Shown here: positions 6,336-8,221 of the stretch, piece after piece
How the letters are laid out: every line of letters begins with the position of its first letter
Numbering within the stretch: the stretch's first letter is position 1
Origin: Flavobacterium sp.
GTDB lineage: Bacteria; Bacteroidota; Bacteroidia; Flavobacteriales; Flavobacteriaceae
Direction of reading: 5' to 3'
Length of the DNA stretch: 8,221 nt
Assembly: GCA_027483785.1 (NCBI GenBank)
Contig: JAIXTU010000159.1
Location: 1-8,221 of the forward strand
The notes under the pieces: model-generated
The model's database searches: none
The model's input: only the letters and a program-made list of their open reading frames with translations
Told to the model about the DNA's origin: nothing
Position numbers and translations under genes: made by a program

Positions 6336-6355
6336 CCACAAATAACCAACCAAAG

Positions 6356-6832
6356 ATGAATAAAATAACATTTGCGCTCCTGTTTGTTTCATTATTCGTA
6401 AACGCGCAACAAAAGCTACCGGATTTAACATTAAAAACTACCGAAAGTTCCGAGTTCAATCTCACAAAAGATTTTTCAGAGAAAGATAAATTTTACATTC
6501 TTTCATTTTGGGCAACCTGGTGTGCTCCGTGCATTAATGAGCTTGATGCCATTTCTGAAATTCAAGATGATTACAAATCGGATTTGAATTTTGAAGTAGT
6601 TGCAGTTTCTACCGACGATTCTCGGACAGTAAAAAGAGTAAAACCTTTAGTTCAAGGTAAAGGTTGGAATTATCGTGTATTGCTTGACACGAATCAGGAT
6701 TTGAAAAGAAACCTAACTATTGTAAATATTCCGTACACAGTTGTTGTGAAAAACAATCAAATTGTTCATATCCAGAATGGCTATGTTCCTGGCTCGGAAT
6801 CGGAGCTATTTGAAAAACTTAAAACGCTTTAA
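6356..6832 (+). CDS. TlpA-family exported thioredoxin (CAPC active site)
   Basis: This is a small periplasmic thiol-disulfide oxidoreductase of 158 residues. A signal peptide (about 1-18: short basic start, FALLFVSLF core, NAQ/Q cleavage region) precedes a nearly minimal thioredoxin domain. The active site is FWATWCAPC (C56, C59), followed by the VVAVSTDDSR strand and the cis-proline in VNIPYTVVV (P126). The family reduces or shuttles disulfides on exported proteins, for example in cytochrome c maturation. No ccm or resB-type partners are visible here, so that role is not indicated. The ATG has an AACC-rich, A-rich leader (AATAACCAACCAAAG). The downstream DUF6029 gene begins 3 bases after this stop, so the two are co-transcribed and probably coupled. 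A natural guess is that this protein keeps cysteines reduced in, or helps assemble, an envelope partner. Confidence 0.94.
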   Translation: MNKITFALLFVSLFVNAQQKLPDLTLKTTESSEFNLTKDFSEKDKFYILSFWATWCAPCINELDAISEIQDDYKSDLNFEVVAVSTDDSRTVKRVKPLVQGKGWNYRVLLDTNQDLKRNLTIVNIPYTVVVKNNQIVHIQNGYVPGSESELFEKLKTL

Positions 6833-6835
6833 ACT

Positions 6836-7693
6836 GTGTCTAAATATTTTAATTTTTTTGCGGCGTTGTGCACTGTAGCAGCTGCAGTTGGTCAGTCTAA
6901 TCATAAAATTTCTGGTGGCTTTGAATCGAATGCGCAATTTTATATAAACGACAAACAGTTAAATGTCACTCAGCCTGAAAATCCCTTGCGATCGAACAAC
7001 TATTTTTTATTGAATTATCAATACAAAAATTTTACTGCAGGAATTCAGGCAGAAGGATACGAAAGTGAAGCGCTTTTAAACTTCAATCCGAAGTACAATC
7101 AAACAAATGTTGCAACGTATTTTGTTCAATACAAAAACAAATTTGTTGACGCAACTCTAGGTTACTTTTATGAACAGTTTGGTAGCGGACTTTTGTACCG
7201 CTCCTGGGAAGATCGAGCTCTTGGAATCAATAACGCTTTGATGGGTGGCCGAGTAGTGGTCAGACCAGTAAACTCTATTGCTATAAAAGGTATTTACGGT
7301 AGACAAAGAACAGGTTTTGAATTGTCGGAAGGAACAGTTTTTGGTGGGGATTTAGAATGGGCCGTCGATGATTTGTTGAAATGGGAATCTTCCGGACTTT
7401 CTTTTGGAGTAACTTACATTGGAAGAGATGAATTAACGGGTTTTGAAAATCCGAATTTTAATAGAACTACAAACGGCTATGGTGTTCGTTCCAATTTTAA
7501 TTTTGGAAAGTTTTACGGTGGTTTAGAGTATAATTATAAGTCGCCTGATGGCGTTGTTGAAGCGAGCGGACAGGTTCAAAACTTGTTCGTGAAACAAGGA
7601 ACGGCTGCCTTGTTGAATCTAGGTTATGCTTCGAAAGGTTTTGGTATCGACGGTACTTTTAGAAGACTAGAGAATTTTTCTTTTTTTATCTAA
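6836..7693 (+). CDS. DUF6029-type outer-membrane protein, N-terminal piece ending at a premature in-frame stop
   Basis: This is the first 285 codons of a Bacteroidota protein of the DUF6029 type, predicted to be an outer-membrane beta-barrel of unknown function. The start is GTG 6836, only 3 bases after the TlpA stop; no in-frame ATG lies nearby. It gives a weak signal peptide (SKYFNFFAALCTVAAAVGQ) followed by GGFESNAQFYIND, a typical mature start. The body is rich in alternating aromatic strands, and family-like segments include PLRSNNYFLLNYQY, YFYEQFGSGLLYRSWEDR, GINNALMGGRV and GTFRRLENFSF. The frame stops at TAA 7691-7693, but the same frame continues with related sequence (see the next entry). 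No adequate C-terminal strand ends this piece, so a truncated product probably would not fold as a barrel. The DUF6029 assignment is from memory of family sequence, not a search. Confidence 0.85.
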   Translation: MSKYFNFFAALCTVAAAVGQSNHKISGGFESNAQFYINDKQLNVTQPENPLRSNNYFLLNYQYKNFTAGIQAEGYESEALLNFNPKYNQTNVATYFVQYKNKFVDATLGYFYEQFGSGLLYRSWEDRALGINNALMGGRVVVRPVNSIAIKGIYGRQRTGFELSEGTVFGGDLEWAVDDLLKWESSGLSFGVTYIGRDELTGFENPNFNRTTNGYGVRSNFNFGKFYGGLEYNYKSPDGVVEASGQVQNLFVKQGTAALLNLGYASKGFGIDGTFRRLENFSFFI

Positions 7694-8221
7694 CGTGCTG
7701 CTAAGGGAAATGTATTTAACGATCGGATTTTGAATTTCATTCCGAGTTTAACGAAGCAGCACCATTTCAACTTAGCAAATATTTATGTGTACCAATCGCA
7801 ACCAAATGTTATTTTGTCTGATCAAACATTAGTAAAAGCTGGTGAAATTGGCGGACAAATTGATTTGTTTTATGAGTTTGCAAAAGGCAGTTTACTTGGT
7901 GGTAAGTACGGAACGAAAGTAGCTTTAAATATGTCGAATTGGCATGCGTTGGCTGGCGATTTCTTTATACTCCCACCGAAAGATTATGATACCGATATTC
8001 TTGGATTTGGTAAAAAGTACTTTTCAGATTACAATATCGAAATCAGTAAGAAGTTCAGCAATAAGTTTCAAGGGATTTTTGGCTACATTAATCAGTACTA
8101 CAACAAGAAGTTAATTGAAGAAACTGAAGGTTTAGTTCGAACAAATATCGTCGCAGCAGAAGGTACCTATCGTTTTACAAGTAAGCAATCAACGCGCGTT
8201 TTATTTGAGCACATGTGGGCA
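7694..8221 (+). pseudogene. DUF6029 gene remainder beyond the in-frame stop, running off the right edge
   Basis: Directly after TAA 7691-7693, in the same frame, 176 codons stay open to the end of the window and read like the family's continuation. Examples are RAAKGNVFNDRILNFIPSL, TKQHHFNLANIYVYQSQP, KAGEIGGQIDLFYEFAKGS, LGGKYGTKVALNMSNWHAL, DILGFGKKYFSDYNIEISKK and TSKQSTRVLFEHMWA. Chance openness over 528 bases of AT-rich DNA is unlikely. There is no usable start codon near the break; the first in-frame ATG is near 7929. One substitution making TAA would explain the break. Alternatively, an extra T in the seven-T run (7681-7687) plus a missing base just after would change the local reading to S-N-R, closer to what I recall for the family. 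It is a recent nonsense mutation or a sequence error; the 3' end lies outside the window. Confidence 0.82.

Larger units (their letters stand above)
6287..6336. repeat. Perfect 10-bp inverted repeat spanning the divergent promoter region
   Basis: GCAAATAAAG (6287-6296) and CTTTATTTGC (6327-6336) are exact reverse complements separated by 30 bases. They sit symmetrically between the divergent Omp28-like and TlpA genes. The right arm also starts a second small inverted repeat, TTATTTG-CCA-CAAATAA (6329-6345). Each arm contains the sequence TTTATTTG in the direction of its own gene, which fits a -7 element with one mismatch to TAnnTTTG. The symmetry therefore may reflect mirrored promoters, a shared operator, or both. 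Confidence 0.6.

Noticed and set aside
7681..7693. Programmed frameshifting at the seven-T run in the DUF6029 gene
   Set aside because: The downstream coding sequence is in the same frame as the upstream part, so a single shift would leave the frame rather than restore it. A nonsense change or a pair of compensating errors fits; programmed shifting does not.

Overview
The window looks like chromosomal DNA of a member of the Bacteroidota, most likely a flavobacterium. The DNA is AT-rich and genes lack clear Shine-Dalgarno sequences. Promoter-like elements resemble the Bacteroidota pattern TTG-N19-TAnnTTTG. Several protein families are typical of this group: an Omp28-related lipoprotein, TlpA-type thioredoxins and a DUF6029 outer-membrane protein. 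There are no tRNA or rRNA genes, insertion sequences or CRISPR arrays, and no gap between genes exceeds 300 bases. Family assignments rest on motifs and recall, not on database searches.

Left and centre (1-5191, all on the minus strand, read right to left): purK, a secreted TlpA-like thioredoxin, purE, an M3 metallopeptidase and a cation diffusion facilitator that runs off the left edge. purK, the thioredoxin gene and purE are joined by two 4-base ATGA stop/start overlaps, so they are almost certainly one translationally coupled unit. PurK and PurE carry out the two-step carboxylation of AIR to CAIR in purine synthesis. The peptidase and transporter genes follow as a second close pair, only 8 bases apart. 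The 173-base spacer between purE and the peptidase holds the most intriguing non-coding signal. It is a tandem-hairpin structure ending in a strong intrinsic terminator, but on the opposite (plus) strand, which suggests a small RNA of about 100 nt.

Middle (5192-5428): the purK promoter region, a possible 29-residue membrane peptide gene on the minus strand, and a second hairpin whose T-rich side is again on the plus strand.

Right (5429-8221): an Omp28-like lipoprotein with a CxxC thioredoxin motif (minus strand) is divergent from a plus-strand pair made of a small TlpA-type thioredoxin and a DUF6029 beta-barrel-type protein. The 87-base divergent region carries a perfect 10-bp inverted repeat that overlaps both predicted -7 elements. 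The DUF6029 gene is broken by an in-frame TAA at 7691, yet the same frame stays open and family-like for 176 more codons to the window edge. This points to a recent nonsense mutation or a sequence error.

Overall, the genes combine purine biosynthesis housekeeping with an envelope thiol-redox cluster: three thioredoxin-fold exported proteins within about 3.6 kb.
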